From positions 16,368,001-16,432,000 of the forward strand of contig OX637339.1 in NCBI GenBank assembly GCA_951799405.1: DNA of 64,000 bases, written 5' to 3'. The translations under genes and the position numbers were made by a program. The stretch comes from Agapetus fuscipes. Lineage: Eukaryota > Arthropoda > Insecta > Trichoptera > Glossosomatidae. The notes under the pieces were generated by a model, which was not told the DNA's origin, made no database searches, and was given only the letters and a program-made list of their open reading frames with translations. Positions 1-12,700 of the stretch are shown here, piece after piece; position 1 is the first letter of the stretch, and each line of letters starts with the position of its first letter.

Positions 1-90
1 ACACATACGGTAGGGGTAGACCCCCCTCGTAGTATTATAGTATACTTATCTATTCCCCCCTCTCAGAAAACTGAGAAGAAACATATCCCC

Positions 91-331
91 ACCATAAAGG
101 TAAAACTGAATAAGTGCTGATTCACTGATTTGAGAAATCCTGGATAAAAAGTATTATCAGGAGTAAGTTTTCATAGTAAGTGAACTAATTACAAGGAAGT
201 GCTCATGAAAAACTTCTAAACTGGAGGATTTTAACACTTTTATGGTGATTTCTCTCGTGGAAAATAGAAAAAAACATGCATTTATCTGAGAATCCCATGT
301 TAGTCACTCGTTCTGTTTTACCTTTAAGGTA
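91..331. repeat. MITE-like element E, copy 1
   Basis: About 240 bp bounded by imperfect inverted ends: the left end reads ccataaaggtaaaactgaa and the right end, reversed, begins taccttaaaggtaaaac. A second diverged copy lies at 44037-44283. No coding capacity. A non-autonomous DNA transposon is the likely identity; the superfamily is unknown. Confidence 0.5.
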
Positions 332-883
332 TCGATATAGTATTTTTAGAAAATAAGGTGAAATTAAACAAGTTGTTTCTTTAATATGGCATAATAGTTT
401 ATTTAATGAAATACTCACTATTTATTTATTTACAATAATAAAAATGATCAAATAACAAAGTGTAAACAAACAAGATTATATTAATTATTAATTTTATTAG
501 CTATTTACAAAATGGTGTTTTATTTAAAAAATATTATGTTATGTTTTGTACATTACAATACTGCAGACATATAAAAAAGTAATACACACTTAGCAACCTT
601 ATTTTTTTACAACTAAGGTAGGATACAAACGGGGACAGTGGGGAAAGCACGGGAGAGTGCATTGATATATAATATAGTGGACTAGAAATGGCAATAGACA
701 ATGAAGCATTGTACGTGGCATAACTGTCAGCCAGTCCTGTCAAAGAATGTAGATATGCACCAATTTTACAAAGTCATTGTAAAATTCTTGAAGAGTATTA
801 TTTCTGCTATGTATAATTGGTATATGGTTTTGTTGTTTTTTTTTTTTTTGGTAAACTTAAATGTCATTTATTACTCGTATTCC
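332..883. other. AT-rich stretch, nothing recognised
   Basis: Short open frames only, none with recognisable composition. There is a run of T just before 850. It ends at the start of a LINE-A fragment. Confidence 0.5.
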
Positions 884-1275
884 TTGACTTATAGGTTGGT
901 ATGAGGCTGACCACCCATACTGTAAAAAATGGTTCTAATCTAATCTAATCTAAGCTGCAAGGATATATATCATTTAAGATTTATATTAAATGCATTCCCA
1001 CAAGCAGATATGTATAATTTCGCAGATATGCAGATATGTATAATATTAAATGCATTCCCACAAGCAGATATTTATAATTTCACTTTGCCAATGTCACCCC
1101 TGTTTCAGGGAATGTCGGCAGGAGTTGCAGGGCTTATGTTCATTTGAGTTTGGATTTTATTTGTAAGTACACAATCAGCATTTGTAAGCACGAACTACAC
1201 GTGTTTGTTTGTGGGCATACATCTGAGAGCTTTAAATGAATATATCCTTGCAACTTAGATTATAGATAGATTATA
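884..1275. repeat. LINE-A 3' end mosaic (plus, minus, plus pieces)
   Basis: Starts with a plus-strand LINE-A segment (ttccttgacttataggttgg at 882), switches near 936 to a minus-strand piece beginning with the (TAATC)n tail complement, and returns near 1076 to plus-strand sequence ending in the attatagatta tail. Part of the minus piece is duplicated. This indicates insertion into, or rearrangement of, an older copy. Confidence 0.7.
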
Positions 1276-2919
1276 GATAATAGTTTCTTTTGGTCAATAC
1301 CATTGATCAAAATATCAGGTATAGATGGAGCATCTGAGCCGATTGCGTACCAAAAAAGAGTGCACCCTAGGGTGTACGCTTCATACAAACGAGGCCTTGT
1401 TATATTTAGTTTTCAGGCAAACATTATATTTGTCTTTTTTTGACACATGATGTTAATATCTTATGTCTCATTTTTGTTGTTGTTTACCTATTATTCCGTT
1501 TCCCGGTAGCTTTGTTACTATGGGAAAAAACAGACGTAAGCCATCTATGTCTATTATATTGATTGATGATAATTACATTGGTTTTCAATAAAATAAATCT
1601 TTAAAAACCGGTTTAAACAATCCTCCAGAATGCCAATATTACTGGGATATATTCTTGTTTCTTTAATTAGAGTAAAGTCTCACTGAGAGCGTTTTTGTTT
1701 TCTTTCTAACTAAGCTTAGACGGTTTGCATTACTGTAAGTTGAAATGGATATAACATATATTTTGCTATATGTTCATTTGCAACCATATATGTCCAAGGG
1801 TCAAGGACACTTGATGACCTCAGAGGAGGATGAAGGCACATCTATACTTCTAGTGAACAAGAAGTGCTCTTGGCACTCCAAGGTCACTACAATGTGTCAC
1901 AAAACAAGGAATTAGAAGTCATAAAGTTCATCATCACTATCATCATATGCTAAAAGTAGAGAGTTTGTGTGTGTGTGTGAATGTTAAACCATAAAATGTT
2001 GCTTTTGTACGCTAAAAATATATTTAAGAATCCAATATGCTACTTATCAACTGTCCCCATCTGTAGAGCCTATAAATTAAATATAAAAAAACATGTGATT
2101 GAATAAAAATTGGAATTATGGTCTTTGGACCTTTTACCAAATAAATAAAAAACGGATATTTAACAAAGTGTTGACTAAATAAAAAAGTAATTCATTTGAT
2201 TTAGATATAATGTTGTCATTATGTGACATATTTTTTAGAAAGTATATAAATTCAAATTGTAACTGTGGCGCTTTTTCATTAAAAGGATGAGTATTTTTTG
2301 TTTTAAGATTTTATACATAAAAAAAAGAATTTAATTTTAAAATATAAATAATTAGATACAATCATACAAAATCCAGAGAAGAAGTTAATAACAATATAGA
2401 TTAATAATCTAAAATGATAAAAGGGGGAAAATATTTAAAGAAAAAGGATTTAAATCACTGGAATCAAAGAAAAATGAGTCTTACTTTAAACCTCCTAAGG
2501 CTTATTTTATCTTGGCTCACAATAATTCAAGGACGTGCATAGCATTTCAGGCGTGGGAAGGCAAAAATGTGAAATATTTTAAATTTTCAGAAGAGCAGCA
2601 CAAAAGAAATGGAACGTTTTATGTACGGATGTTCTAAATTTCACATTTTATCAGCAGACAATAGACTCAGAACATGATTTGATATACATAATATTTTGAT
2701 GCCACCCATTCGGGTTGCTAGGGAAAAAAATCCTTATCAGTTGCAAACGGCAGCAGTCCCATGCAAAACTGTTGTTTGCTCGAAAAAAAGAAAACTATTT
2801 TCAACAATGTTTTGAGTCCGTTTTAGCTTGTCTATGTGACTAGGGTTCTTAGCAACAAATAACCAAGTGTTAACAATCCGGCCTTGTGACGTCACAATTT
2901 TTTTGACAGTTTGAAATTT
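1276..2919. other. Unannotated AT-rich region
   Basis: I see no gene or full repeat here. A short GT run occurs near 1966-1980. The interval ends at the 8-bp target duplication of the P-like element. Confidence 0.5.
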
Positions 2920-3114
2920 GCAGGTGCCATAGAGTAATAATAATGTATAGAGAGAGCCTTTCCAAGTGCGAACAGTAAGCACTTTTTGTTCTCAAGTGCG
3001 AACAGCGTCTCATTGGTTCAAACGCGACCACGTGATCGCAAACTGACAGGCGCGCGGGGGGGTCGGTCCCATTTTTGACAGTTGACTAACATTTCAATTA
3101 TTATCTGAGTAAAA

Positions 3115-3194
3115 ATGGTAAATTGTTGTGTAAAAAGTTGTAAACATGACACGAGGAAGAAAACCAAGCAGAATAGCAACATTACTTTCCACCG
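3115..3194 (+). CDS. THAP zinc-finger N-terminal exon of a P-like transposase (fragment)
   Basis: An ATG at 3115 opens 26 complete codons starting MVNCCVKSCKHDTRKK and ending ITFH, then CG|GTGAGA, a consensus splice donor. The C-x-V-x-x-C start, basic stretch and F-H match the first half of the C2CH THAP domain, a DNA-binding zinc finger; the second Cys/His pair would lie in the next exon. That exon was not found before the element's right end, so the gene is probably deleted. Reading through the donor gives a stop at once, which supports splicing. Its place inside inverted repeats with 8-bp duplications suggests a P-type transposase rather than a host gene. Confidence 0.5.
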
Positions 3195-3319
3195 GTGAGA
3201 AACAAAATTTAGCTAAGTCAAACGATTTAAAAAATTTGTATTGCGGGGGTGAAGAAGAGAGAGTTACCGCCTCGCCTCTACCCGCCCGGCGGACACCGCT
3301 CAGCTAGTGATGCGCTGTG

Positions 3320-3360
3320 CGAAGCGCATATCGATATTCGTAATATCGATATGCGCTTCG
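3320..3360. repeat. Perfect 19-bp hairpin with 3-nt loop
   Basis: The arms cgaagcgcatatcgatatt (3320-3338) and its exact complement (3342-3360) surround the loop cgt. It lies inside the P-like element, downstream of the THAP exon. Function unknown; it could be an internal inverted repeat of the transposon. Confidence 0.8.
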
Positions 3361-3711
3361 ACATTTAGTTCATAGTACTAAAATTCAATAAAAATGATAA
3401 CAATTTTGCTAAATTTTACAATTATATGGAATTCCACCCCATCAGTATTTTCTAAAAGCGGAATTTCATTATACTACTTGGGCTTGTATTGAAATTTGTT
3501 TTGAACATTTGCGTTTTGTTTCATTATTGTATTGTGTTGAAGTATGTTCTAAAGATTTCTGTTTCGTTTTATTTTTGTATTGTTTTTAAAGTGTTTTAAA
3601 GATTGTGTCTTGTTTTATCATTGGTTTGTATTGAAATGTCTTTTACAGCTTTTTGTTTTGTTTTATTATTGTATTCTATTGAAATTTGCGTTACAGATTT
3701 TTTTTTTTTTA

Positions 3712-3945
3712 TCCGGTGGTAAGCACAGTTGGTAATGTACTTGCATTCCATGCCGTGAACTCGGGTTCGAATTCCGCCGAGGGTTTCAGTAATGATATCC
3801 CGTTTCGATGTTTATATCAAACCCCAAAATAAAATACCGCCAAAGTTTACTCAGCCTTGTCAAGAAATGAGTACCAGCCCTCTCATAAGCTGGGAAACAC
3901 TGCAACTGAAATGGTTGGCGTAAGGCCGCCCCCCTTACCTGTATT
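3712..3945 (+). repeat. SINE1 copy (tRNA-derived)
   Basis: A tRNA-like head with B-box-like gggttcgaattccgccgagg is followed by the SINE1 body (cccgtttcgatgtttat, aaaataaaataccg, tactcagcct) and ends near cgtaaggccgccccccttacctg. It is inserted inside the P-like element, so it is younger than that element. Confidence 0.75.
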
Positions 3946-4389
3946 GTATTGAAATGTATTTTAAAGTTAAAAAATAAATATATAAGCATGGTACACATGA
4001 GACTTTTATTACATGCTTTAGAAGCAATTTATCTCAAATATAAGGAAGAACAAAAATGATTGTGTAGTAGTCAATCTACGAAACAAAGTTTTTCTACCAT
4101 TGCAAATTTCAGTAAAACATTAATCCCCATACATATGATCCGTATAAACCTAAATGGACGGGGAAACAAAAAAAAAACTAACTGATGTTTTTGTTACAGC
4201 TTTTGTTTATTTTTCGATACTAAATTAAAATCTTAAAGTATCGATAACATATTTTGTTGCGCGCACATCACTACGGCTGCATATATCTATAATGAAGTAG
4301 CTATAGAACAACTGCTTACACTAGGCGTTGTGGCAGCCATTGCTTACGCGCTCTCTATACATTATTATAACTCTCTGGCAGGTGCCATT

Positions 4390-4838
4390 ACGTATCTGCC
4401 TTGCGTTTCAAGGTCCTGAAGTTAAAAATCATTTCATATATATGTTTGAATCGCATCCATTGTGTACTCAATGAAGTACAGCAAAAACTATTTGCCTTTA
4501 TGGAGATTACGCCACTGTGATATCTCACCTCCTTTTGTGTCAAATAAAATTAAATAAAAATGACTTGTTTAAAAATAATAGCTATTTATTTACAGTAAAA
4601 TTAATTATTCTTTACTTGATTAGTATTGAGTACATAGAAATGCATGTATACTGGAATTTAAAAAGTAAAATATAGATTTTCATTCAGAGTCTTTTTTTCA
4701 TATACTTCGATGAATGCATATATTGTTTTGTATAACAGAATTGAGTCGCTTAGAAACAAAGGCAGAAAATATAGATTTTTTGCTTTTGAAAATGAGCTAT
4801 GTTGAAACACTGCAAATGTATTTTGTTTTGTACATATT
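4390..4838. other. AT-rich stretch, nothing recognised
   Basis: No convincing coding or repeat signal apart from the outer, diverged flank of the inverted repeat that follows. Confidence 0.4.
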
Positions 4839-5083
4839 GCACGCTTAATAATAAAGAGCAATAACTCAAAAAATAAGAATGTTGGGACATCACGTTTGAA
4901 GTTCAGACAACCAGTACAACCGGTATGGAATGAAAAAGGTGACCGATTTTTTATCTCGGTCATATTTGTCCAAATTGAACGGCTGTCGCATTCTACCTAT
5001 TTTTCTCGCACTTTTATTGCGTTTTATTACAAAATCTCGATTTACCCAATTTTTGAGTTATTGCTCTTTATTATTAAGCGTGC
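4839..5083. repeat. Foldback with 34-bp perfect arms
   Basis: The arm at 4839-4872 (begins gcacgcttaataataaag) is exactly complementary to 5050-5083, with a 177-bp loop. Weaker similarity continues outward from both arms. Open frames here are by-products of the symmetry. Probably a MITE. Confidence 0.7.
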
Positions 5084-5552
5084 GATATTTTGCACATGCT
5101 TATCTTCTTTTTGAAAATATCATAGATACCCGCTTTTGATTCTGTACTGCTCTTTTCTAGAAAGGGTACTGAAAAGTTGTTGGGTATTAAAAGTTTGAGG
5201 CATAAATATTAAAAAACAGATTAATCTGAATGTAATAAATAACAACAAAATATACATTTTGACGTAAATATAAAGAACATACAAAAGACATGTGGACAAT
5301 TTTTTAAATAACCTCAAAAGATATTTTCATGTGAAGTTAATGGGAATCTCACATGGCGAAGAATATTTTATGGTTGTAGCAAGAAATTGAGGTGATCCAA
5401 TCAATAAAAGTCAAAAGGTTATATCGGCTGGGTCCATTTCAACACATGAACCATCAGAGCCTGGAAATGATGGTTGTGGTGAAAAACTCAGAAACAAGAA
5501 GAGTTTTAGGCTTACACGGCCGGCTAATGAAGCTGAAGAGAAGTTTTCCGGG

Positions 5553-5740
5553 ATCTGGAGCTTCCGGACGTTTCCCGTATGTCTAAGATGGGCTTCTTCA
5601 TCACAATTTTCACCAACATCATCTTCATCATCGCACTTTCACGCTGAAGAAGCCCATCTTAGACAAGGGCGAAACGTCCAGAAGCTCCAGCTTCCATAGA
5701 CCACAGCAGATCTCGGGAAATTTCTCTCTAAACTCAAAAA
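5553..5740. mobile_element. Inverted pair of hammerhead-type (Penelope/retrozyme-like) termini
   Basis: The left arm (ggagcttccggacgtttc, about 5557-5600) and right arm (gaagaagcccatcttagac to gaaacgtccagaagctcc, about 5645-5690) are inverted copies. Each arm, read outward, has a CTGAAGA-like box, a GCCC/GGGC-type stem and GAAACGTC. Related single-arm sequence lies at 55565-55640. Such termini are known from Penelope-like elements; no reverse transcriptase is next to this copy. Confidence 0.5.
5644..5678 (+). ncRNA. Hammerhead-ribozyme-like core, right arm
   Basis: CTGAAGA (5644-5650), stem II GCCC (5652-5655) with GGGC (5667-5670), then GAAACGTC (5671-5678). ACGT would be a minimal palindromic stem III. 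I could not pair an obvious stem I, so activity is doubtful. Confidence 0.4.
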
Positions 5741-6032
5741 GGCGTCGAGAAGTGGAAAAATCTAGAGCAAGACGGCTGGATGGAATAAAAGCAGAATGTT
5801 GTGTGGTAGAAGTACGGAACTGGGGAAGAAAGCATTGGGCAGACAGAGCTGGCAGTGGTTGATCAAAGAGACTTTGAGTGGGACCATCATAATGAAGGTT
5901 ACCGTGTTTTTAGAGACTGATTTCTATTGAAAATACTCTTTTCATTTATATCATTCATCAAACAAACAACTCGAGTCCAGAAATCCCATCTAGACAATTG
6001 ATGAACGTAGTAAGGATGTTGGACTCCATTGG

Positions 6033-6300
6033 ATGTCCATATGGGAAGAGCAAAGTGTGAACAACCATGAACTGATCACTCTGCCACACCAGGAGGTCCC
6101 AGGGTTCAATCTTTTGAGAGGACTGTGGACTACATTAAATAGGGTCTGCACCAAGCTAGGCCATTACAACTTCCTGTTCCATGGATGGGGATTAGTTCCA
6201 TCTCTAGGATGCGACTGTGGGGCAGAGAACTAGACTGTCCAGCACACAGTGGAGAAGTGCCCCACCAGAAGAAGACAACCTCCTGGCCTGAAAGACTTCC
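6033..6300 (+). pseudogene. LINE C-terminal fragment (zinc-knuckle region)
   Basis: The frame reads ...PGFNLLRGLWTTLNR, then LGHYNFLFHGWGLVP, then CDCGAEN, an in-frame stop, then VQHTVEKCP. The spacing of Cys and His resembles the C-terminal motif of I/Jockey-type non-LTR ORF2 proteins (WGL..SP.CDCG...QT..H....CP). The stop and missing upstream domains mark it as dead. It lies just downstream of the golgin gene on the other strand. Confidence 0.55.
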
Positions 6301-6454
6301 ACGAAGCCACGTGAAGCAGTGAAGTGGATGGAGAGTTTGTATCAGTATGTATGACGTGGTCCACTGACCTTAAAATTAGCTGCTCTCACCAGCTATACAC
6401 AAAGATAAGTAAGTATCTTCATCATTTTTTTGTATAATTTTTAAACATCTCTAG

Positions 6455-6738
6455 CTAGGCATCCTTTAGGACGTTCTTCAATATGGAACTCTCACTATTT
6501 CTCGCCACATTGACTCCTATGTCGGGATTGGCAATCGGTGTAAAGATGCTGAAGCCGGGACTCGAACCCACGCTCACTGGGGTTGCCGTGCTGGATGCCG
6601 CGGCCAGGATTGGGTTGTCTATGGGCCGCGGAGAGCTTGAAGGAGACTTCTTGACGATGAGCTGAGGGGAGATGTTCTTCTGAGACATGGGACTCTCTGG
6701 TTTTGTGGTTTGGACGAGTGCCGCTGTTGGTGGGGGAC
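6455..6738 (-). CDS. Gmap: Golgin terminal exon
   Basis: 284 nt from acceptor ttttacag to a TAG at 6455-6457. It encodes a Pro/Ser/Thr/Ala-rich tail (GPPPTAALVQTTKPESP ... ILKNVLKDA). No membrane segment, consistent with a peripheral Golgi protein. I could not place a polyadenylation site with confidence. Confidence 0.82.
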
Positions 6739-9700
6739 CTGTAAAAGGTAAATCAGTAATAAATTAAATTTTGAATCGTAATGAATAGATGGTGCTTTTG
6801 TGGTTTCAATAGGACGGCATCTATTCAGAAATATTCAAGGTAGCATATTTCAATTCCTTGACGTATAGGTTGGTATGAGGCTGACCACCCATGCTGTAAA
6901 AAAATTATTCACTTTGCCAATGTCATCCTTGTTTCAGAGAAGGCCAACAAGAGTTGCAGGGTTTATGCTTATTTGAGATTAGGATTTAAATTTGTAAGTA
7001 TACAAGCAGCATTTATGTACAAGCAGTATTTGGGTAAGTATACAAGCAGTACATGTGTCTGCTTGTGGACATGAATTTAATATGAATATTGAATTTTAAA
7101 AATATCGTTGCAACATCAATTTTTTACACTCAGGGAAGAGGTGTCAAAAATGCTTCCTGGGATGCAAAATAACACAAGTTTATTTACCGAGTCCAGATGT
7201 TTTTCTAGGTGGAGTAAGCTGCAATAAAGTTGGTAAGTTGGCTGCCTCTCCTCCCTCCCGCGGCCTTGACTCCTTCTCCAGGAACTTGATGAACTCCTGA
7301 GCCAGGGAATCCCTGCCTCCTGTGCTGGAGGATGAAGGTCCACCCAGACCAGCTCGGGAGCATTCAGCCTGGTCAAAGTCCAATACAGAGCTGAGGATGC
7401 GAAGGACCTGGAGAAAAGAACAACGATAATAATTTTGGGTGAAACATTAATCATGAAATGCAAGGAAAATATTTGTTCAAAAAATTGTTTTTGACCGGTT
7501 GTTATTTCAACTTGTCAGTGTTTTTCCATAGCAGTGCTGCCAACCCTCACTGTCGATGCTATCTGTCATGCATTATTCTCCTTTTCTACAAAGCTTGTAT
7601 GCAAGCAAGCAATAAACTATTTGCGAAAGTTTATTGTATCGTCATCTATCTTCCTCACACATGCTTACTTTCAATGTGTCCATCCCCCTTCCTCCCAAAT
7701 ATCTCGCTGATCTAATCAAACCAGTCACTCTCGGCAAAAAAAGCCTAACACGGCACTCGGCTGAAACTGGAGCCAAATCAAATATTGAAGAACCGATGCG
7801 AAGAGTTAAGACAATGTTTGGAGAGCGTGCATTTGCAGTTGCTGGTCCTCTGGCCTGGAACCTCCTGCCTCATCATGTGAGAGAGCTAGACGACCATGGA
7901 AAGTTCCGGAATGCACTGAAGACAAGCAAATTTCTGGCATCATTTGCACAAGCACCCTTGGAGTGACTACATCACGAAACGGCGCTATAAAGAAATCATC
8001 AACTCATCATCATCAGGATAATCGGAAACTGACATTTAATGAAATCTCAGCCCTGCTAGGGGTGGCTCTTTCTATCCTTTCATAAATTGTTCACTTGATC
8101 TATTTCATACATTTCCTTTATATTGTGTAAGTGTGAAGTCACATTTTCAATCTCTGATTTGATGTGATCTCTATTTTTTTGACCAAGAATCTTTCTATCT
8201 ATTTTTAACAAATAATAAATAATAAAGCATTGATAATTACTTGAGCTCTGTCACCAGGTCGTTGTCCTGCCTCGGTCTGTATGAAGCCAATGATGAGATT
8301 CTTCACCAACGACTTGTCCACCTTATCCTGCTGATTGGAGACGGTGTCGTTGTACTTGCGCTGCCACTGGGCAACCTCCGATTCCAACTTGGAGGCTATG
8401 AAACAGAAAAAGTGACATCTGTGAATAAATAGCAAAGATGCGAACCAATAGGCGGCTTTCAATAAAACTTTATAAAGATGACAGAAGATGTCAGTATAAA
8501 ATTAAATAATGAGTGTTTTGGAATGAGTGCGGTAAAGAATTTGAAATGGAGCACCATTAAGACCTTTATTTCCATCAAATTTTGATTTACAAAATAAATG
8601 GATGTTTGATAAAAAAAAAACACTGTCCGTTTTTTTTTAATTTGCAATCAAAAGGGCGTGAAGTGTTTGGTAGTGGCAAAAAGACCAAACCAATAAGTAT
8701 ATTTTTAAATTAAATTCTGAAAGAAAAAGAAACACTGTTGAAAACAATTCATAGATGGTGTTAGTCTGTTTCTGATACTAGTTACTGAACATATTATAAG
8801 GTACAAATAAGCAGGTACATAGGTATAGCATCATAGTATTCTAAAATTAAAAACTGCCATGAAATAGTCACATTCTAAAACTAGAAACTAAGATGGAATA
8901 ATATGACATTTTCAAATAAAATTACATTAAAATAATTGCATTCCAAATTTGAAAATACAACAAACAAAAATCAACCTCAAATTTTTCATTCCAAAGATGC
9001 GGCAAGCCAAGATGTTTTCATTCCAAATGTGCGTGCGGGGTTGCCAACGATGAAATCATGCCATTCCCAGATTCAAAGTATTATACAAGCACTGGAGATC
9101 GCAAAAGAAAAGTGTTGAAAGATGCAAAAAAAGTATGAGTAAAAATAAAACAACAGCGGGATGCACTAATGTGATTATTTAAAAAAATAAAAATAGCGCA
9201 AGATGACAGATGAGCATTCCAAATTCAAATTTAAATAAAATGATGTGTTGTCATGCATGTGTTATGCGGGGAATGTTTTTTTTTGGCGGTCGCAACACAG
9301 TTCTTTTTTCGAATCAAAAAATACCAGTACCTGGAGTAATACTCAGAACCTAAGCGGCCATTTTGTTCAGTCATGCTGACGATGATGGAGAAGCACTCAT
9401 TTCGTACAAATAAAATTTCAATTGAATACAAAAAAAACTTTTTCAACATGCTTAAAACTCTAGTCTAAAACTAAAAGATAAATATTTTGAGTTTAAAAAT
9501 CTATACAAACAAAAAAATGTACATATACACCTACTACTTCTATACAATATTCACAAACCACAAAGAAATCTCATAGCATAGGACATGCTTAGGGCCGATC
9601 TTATAAGCATCCGTTTGTTAAATTTCAAATCTAATAAACATAAATTTGGTACAGATTTTGTTTTTTTGTATTATAACAATTTGTTGGTAAATCTTCGGTT

Positions 9701-12700
9701 TAATTTTACCGGCGAATCTAACCGACAGCCGGCTCCCGGTTTTCGGGCAGATACCGGTCGGTTTGTTAAGGTTTGAGGTTAGGTCAGCTGTCAAAGCATT
9801 CTTTTTTTGCGGTGAGTTTTGCGTGTCATTGGACTTCTACGCTCTGTCCTGTTGAAGAGAATTTCTTCCGACAGTGAAAGAGAATTCATTAAAATAGGGC
9901 TGTATTGGTCGTTTTCGTATTTGTCATAAGCAACTTTAGGTTATGTTTCGTCTCTGACAGCAAACGGATGACGTATGTTCATGAATGCACTTAAAAAATC
10001 ATCGAAAATACGAGTGCATTATTGAGAACTAACGGGACGGTTAAAAAAGCTTTATAGGACAACCATCGTAAACGTCCATCCGTTAGTTAATTGTCGAGAT
10101 ACTTACGGATATTTGGTCTCTCGTTTATAAGACCAGCCCTTAGTGAATCACATGCCTTGAGATAATGCTTAGCATTGTTATCAGCTATGAAGACTGGTAG
10201 TGTTGTTTATGAATACAGTTTTTTAGGAATCAAAAATAATTTCAACATTTTCTAAAAAAAACTCTGTATATAACTTTTAAATATAACTCAGATATTTGAG
10301 TCACATATAACCATACGCAGAAATCTAGATAAATGAATGGAAACAGCATTAAATAAAATCATGCTTAAACAGTGGTCTATTTATTTTTGTTTAAAAAAAT
10401 TAATATGTTTTCAATATCACATCCATCCCTGTATTTTCTAAAAACATTGCTTTATTTTTGGAAAATGTTGAATTACTTTTAATATAAGATTACATTCTAA
10501 ATTTGGGAGAATCTCATTACTGGAGTGTTGCGTACAAAACGGTGGAGAAAGCGTGGGGGACAGTGTTGACGTCGTCCACCAACGGCAAAACCCCAAATGG
10601 CAAAATGAGTATGGCGACACTGTAATGGCGAAAACAATAAACATGTTCACTCACAGTTACCAAATGAGATTACGCCGTCGGGGGCACAGAGAACAACCAA
10701 ATGACAAAACAGCACACAAGTAACAAACAATCTAATAACAAAATTAAAAAGAGTAACAAGCAATTGAATAACAAAATAAAATGAGTAAAAAATAATCAAA
10801 TAAGAAAATTAAATGAGTAACAAATAATTGAAAAACAAAATTCAATGATAAACAATAAAATAAAAAAAATAAAAAGAGAAATGAGGGGTTGAATGACAAA
10901 TATAAAAAAAGTTACAAACAATCAAATAACAAAATTAAAAAGACTAACAAACAATTGAATATTAGATTAAATAAAAATCAAATGAGAAAATTAAATGAGT
11001 AACAAATGATTAAAAAACAAAATTATATAATTAACTATAAAACAAACAAAAAAAACTAGATGAGTGACAAGCGATTGAATGACAAAATTAAAAAGACTAA
11101 CAAACAATCAAATAACAAAATCAAATAATAAACAATCAAATAACAAAATCAAATAATAAACAATCAAATAACAAAATCAAATAATAAACAATCAAATAAC
11201 AAAATGGAAAAGAGACCCGTAGTAACAAACAATCAAACAACAGAACCCCGAGTATAAAGCAGTACATAAACTGTCCTCGATCCCATATCGCAATCAATAT
11301 AAAAATGTAGGAAAACTAAACAATTCACCAGAGAAACACACTTAAAATGTGTATTTTCGGACATGGTTTTAAAAAAAAAGACTGAATTTAAAGAAAATTG
11401 TCATTACAAAAATGTCTATGAAATTTTTTTTAGAATGAAAAAAAAACGGATTTAACTGACCATGCAAAAGAGAAAAACGATTTTCTCTACGTTTCGTCGG
11501 AGTCATATCCGACGTCCTCAAGAGCGTGTCTCTTCTACAAAGAAGAACCGCGAAGTGTTGAATTATTGTTGTTTGATTGTGGCCGAAGGTTGTAGGTACA
11601 TTTATTAACCTTCGGTGATGCATTCGTAGATGTCGCAATAGCCTCAGTTGTACAGTACAACCTAGAGAAAATCGTTTTTCTCTTTTGCACTGTCAGTAAA
11701 ATCCGTTTTTTTCATGATTCTATAAAATGTCTAACGACCGTAATCATAATTTAAAATCTTTAGTCTATGAAATAGTCTATTTATTGCATACTTTTATGAA
11801 TTTCATAAAAAAAACCTAGATTTTAGGACAGAATAACCATACTAAAATAAAATTAAAAGGCACAAAAACAGATCACTAAAATTACAAAAGTAAAATCTAA
11901 AATAAAACACATTAAACAATGAACTCCGCACAAACTTGAAAATGTAATGATTTTCTCGGCTTGGACCAAGATTATGATCTACCGATAAAAAAAATATTTA
12001 TTTGCTTTTTTCCTAGCAATTCGGCTATGTGGCATCACAATTTTAATTGTCTGTGATGTTTGTGCCGAGTCCATTAATTTTTTTTATAAATAACAAACAA
12101 AACATATAAATAACAGACAAAAAAAGCTTAGAGGAGTTACAAATAAGAAAAAAAACTACCATGAGTATATGTACTTGCTTAAGAATATTAACTAAATAGG
12201 CATCGTTTTTATTTAACACATGCCAGTCTTCGGACTTGACATCTGTTGACTCAGGGCCAAAGCTTTTGCTAAGAGCGCTTCACAAAATCTGAACCGGTGC
12301 AGTTTTATATCAAAAACATCCTCCAGTCAAATAGGTACCCACCTCGACAAACTGGGACTCAATGCAGAAGATGTCTTACTTGCACAAAAACACTTTCTTG
12401 TATACATGCAAAAAATGTGAACTTAAAATATTATAAACAACTTAGATTATAGATACAGTGTGGAGAAAGCTGTTTATGTGACGATTGAGAAATCAGTCTA
12501 GTATAAAACATTGCGTAAATTCTTCACCATCGCGTAGATAGAAAAACGTATGTACGATGCAACAGCATCCCTAGTGTGCAATTAAGTCTTCACACATTTT
12601 TTCTATTTACACAAACTGTAAAAAAAATGCCCACTTAAATAATGCCACCCTTGTTGCAGGGAATTGCAGAGAGAGTTGCAGGGTTTGTGTTCATTAGAGA

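Larger units (their letters stand above)
2928..4377 (+). mobile_element. P-superfamily-like DNA transposon, internally deleted
   Basis: Seen: 30-bp terminal inverted repeats with three mismatches (left starts CATAGAGTAATAATAATG, right complement starts CAGAGAGTTATAATAATG), flanked by the direct duplication GCAGGTGC at 2920-2927 and 4378-4385. The interior holds a start codon followed by a THAP zinc-finger motif (3115-3194), a GC-rich segment near 3040, a 19-bp hairpin at 3320-3360 and a SINE1 insertion at 3712-3945. Known: P elements make 8-bp target duplications and their transposase starts with a THAP domain. hAT elements also make 8-bp duplications, but this one does not fit the usual hAT nTnnnnAn pattern. 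Inference: a non-autonomous P-like element, because no transposase catalytic region is visible. Confidence 0.65.

Noticed and set aside
4658..5139. Overlapping open frames of 65-101 codons
   Set aside because: They cover the foldback at 4839-5083 on both strands, as expected from a palindrome.
11103..11205. Repeat array as CRISPR
   Set aside because: The repeats are adjacent with no unique spacers, and the DNA is eukaryotic.
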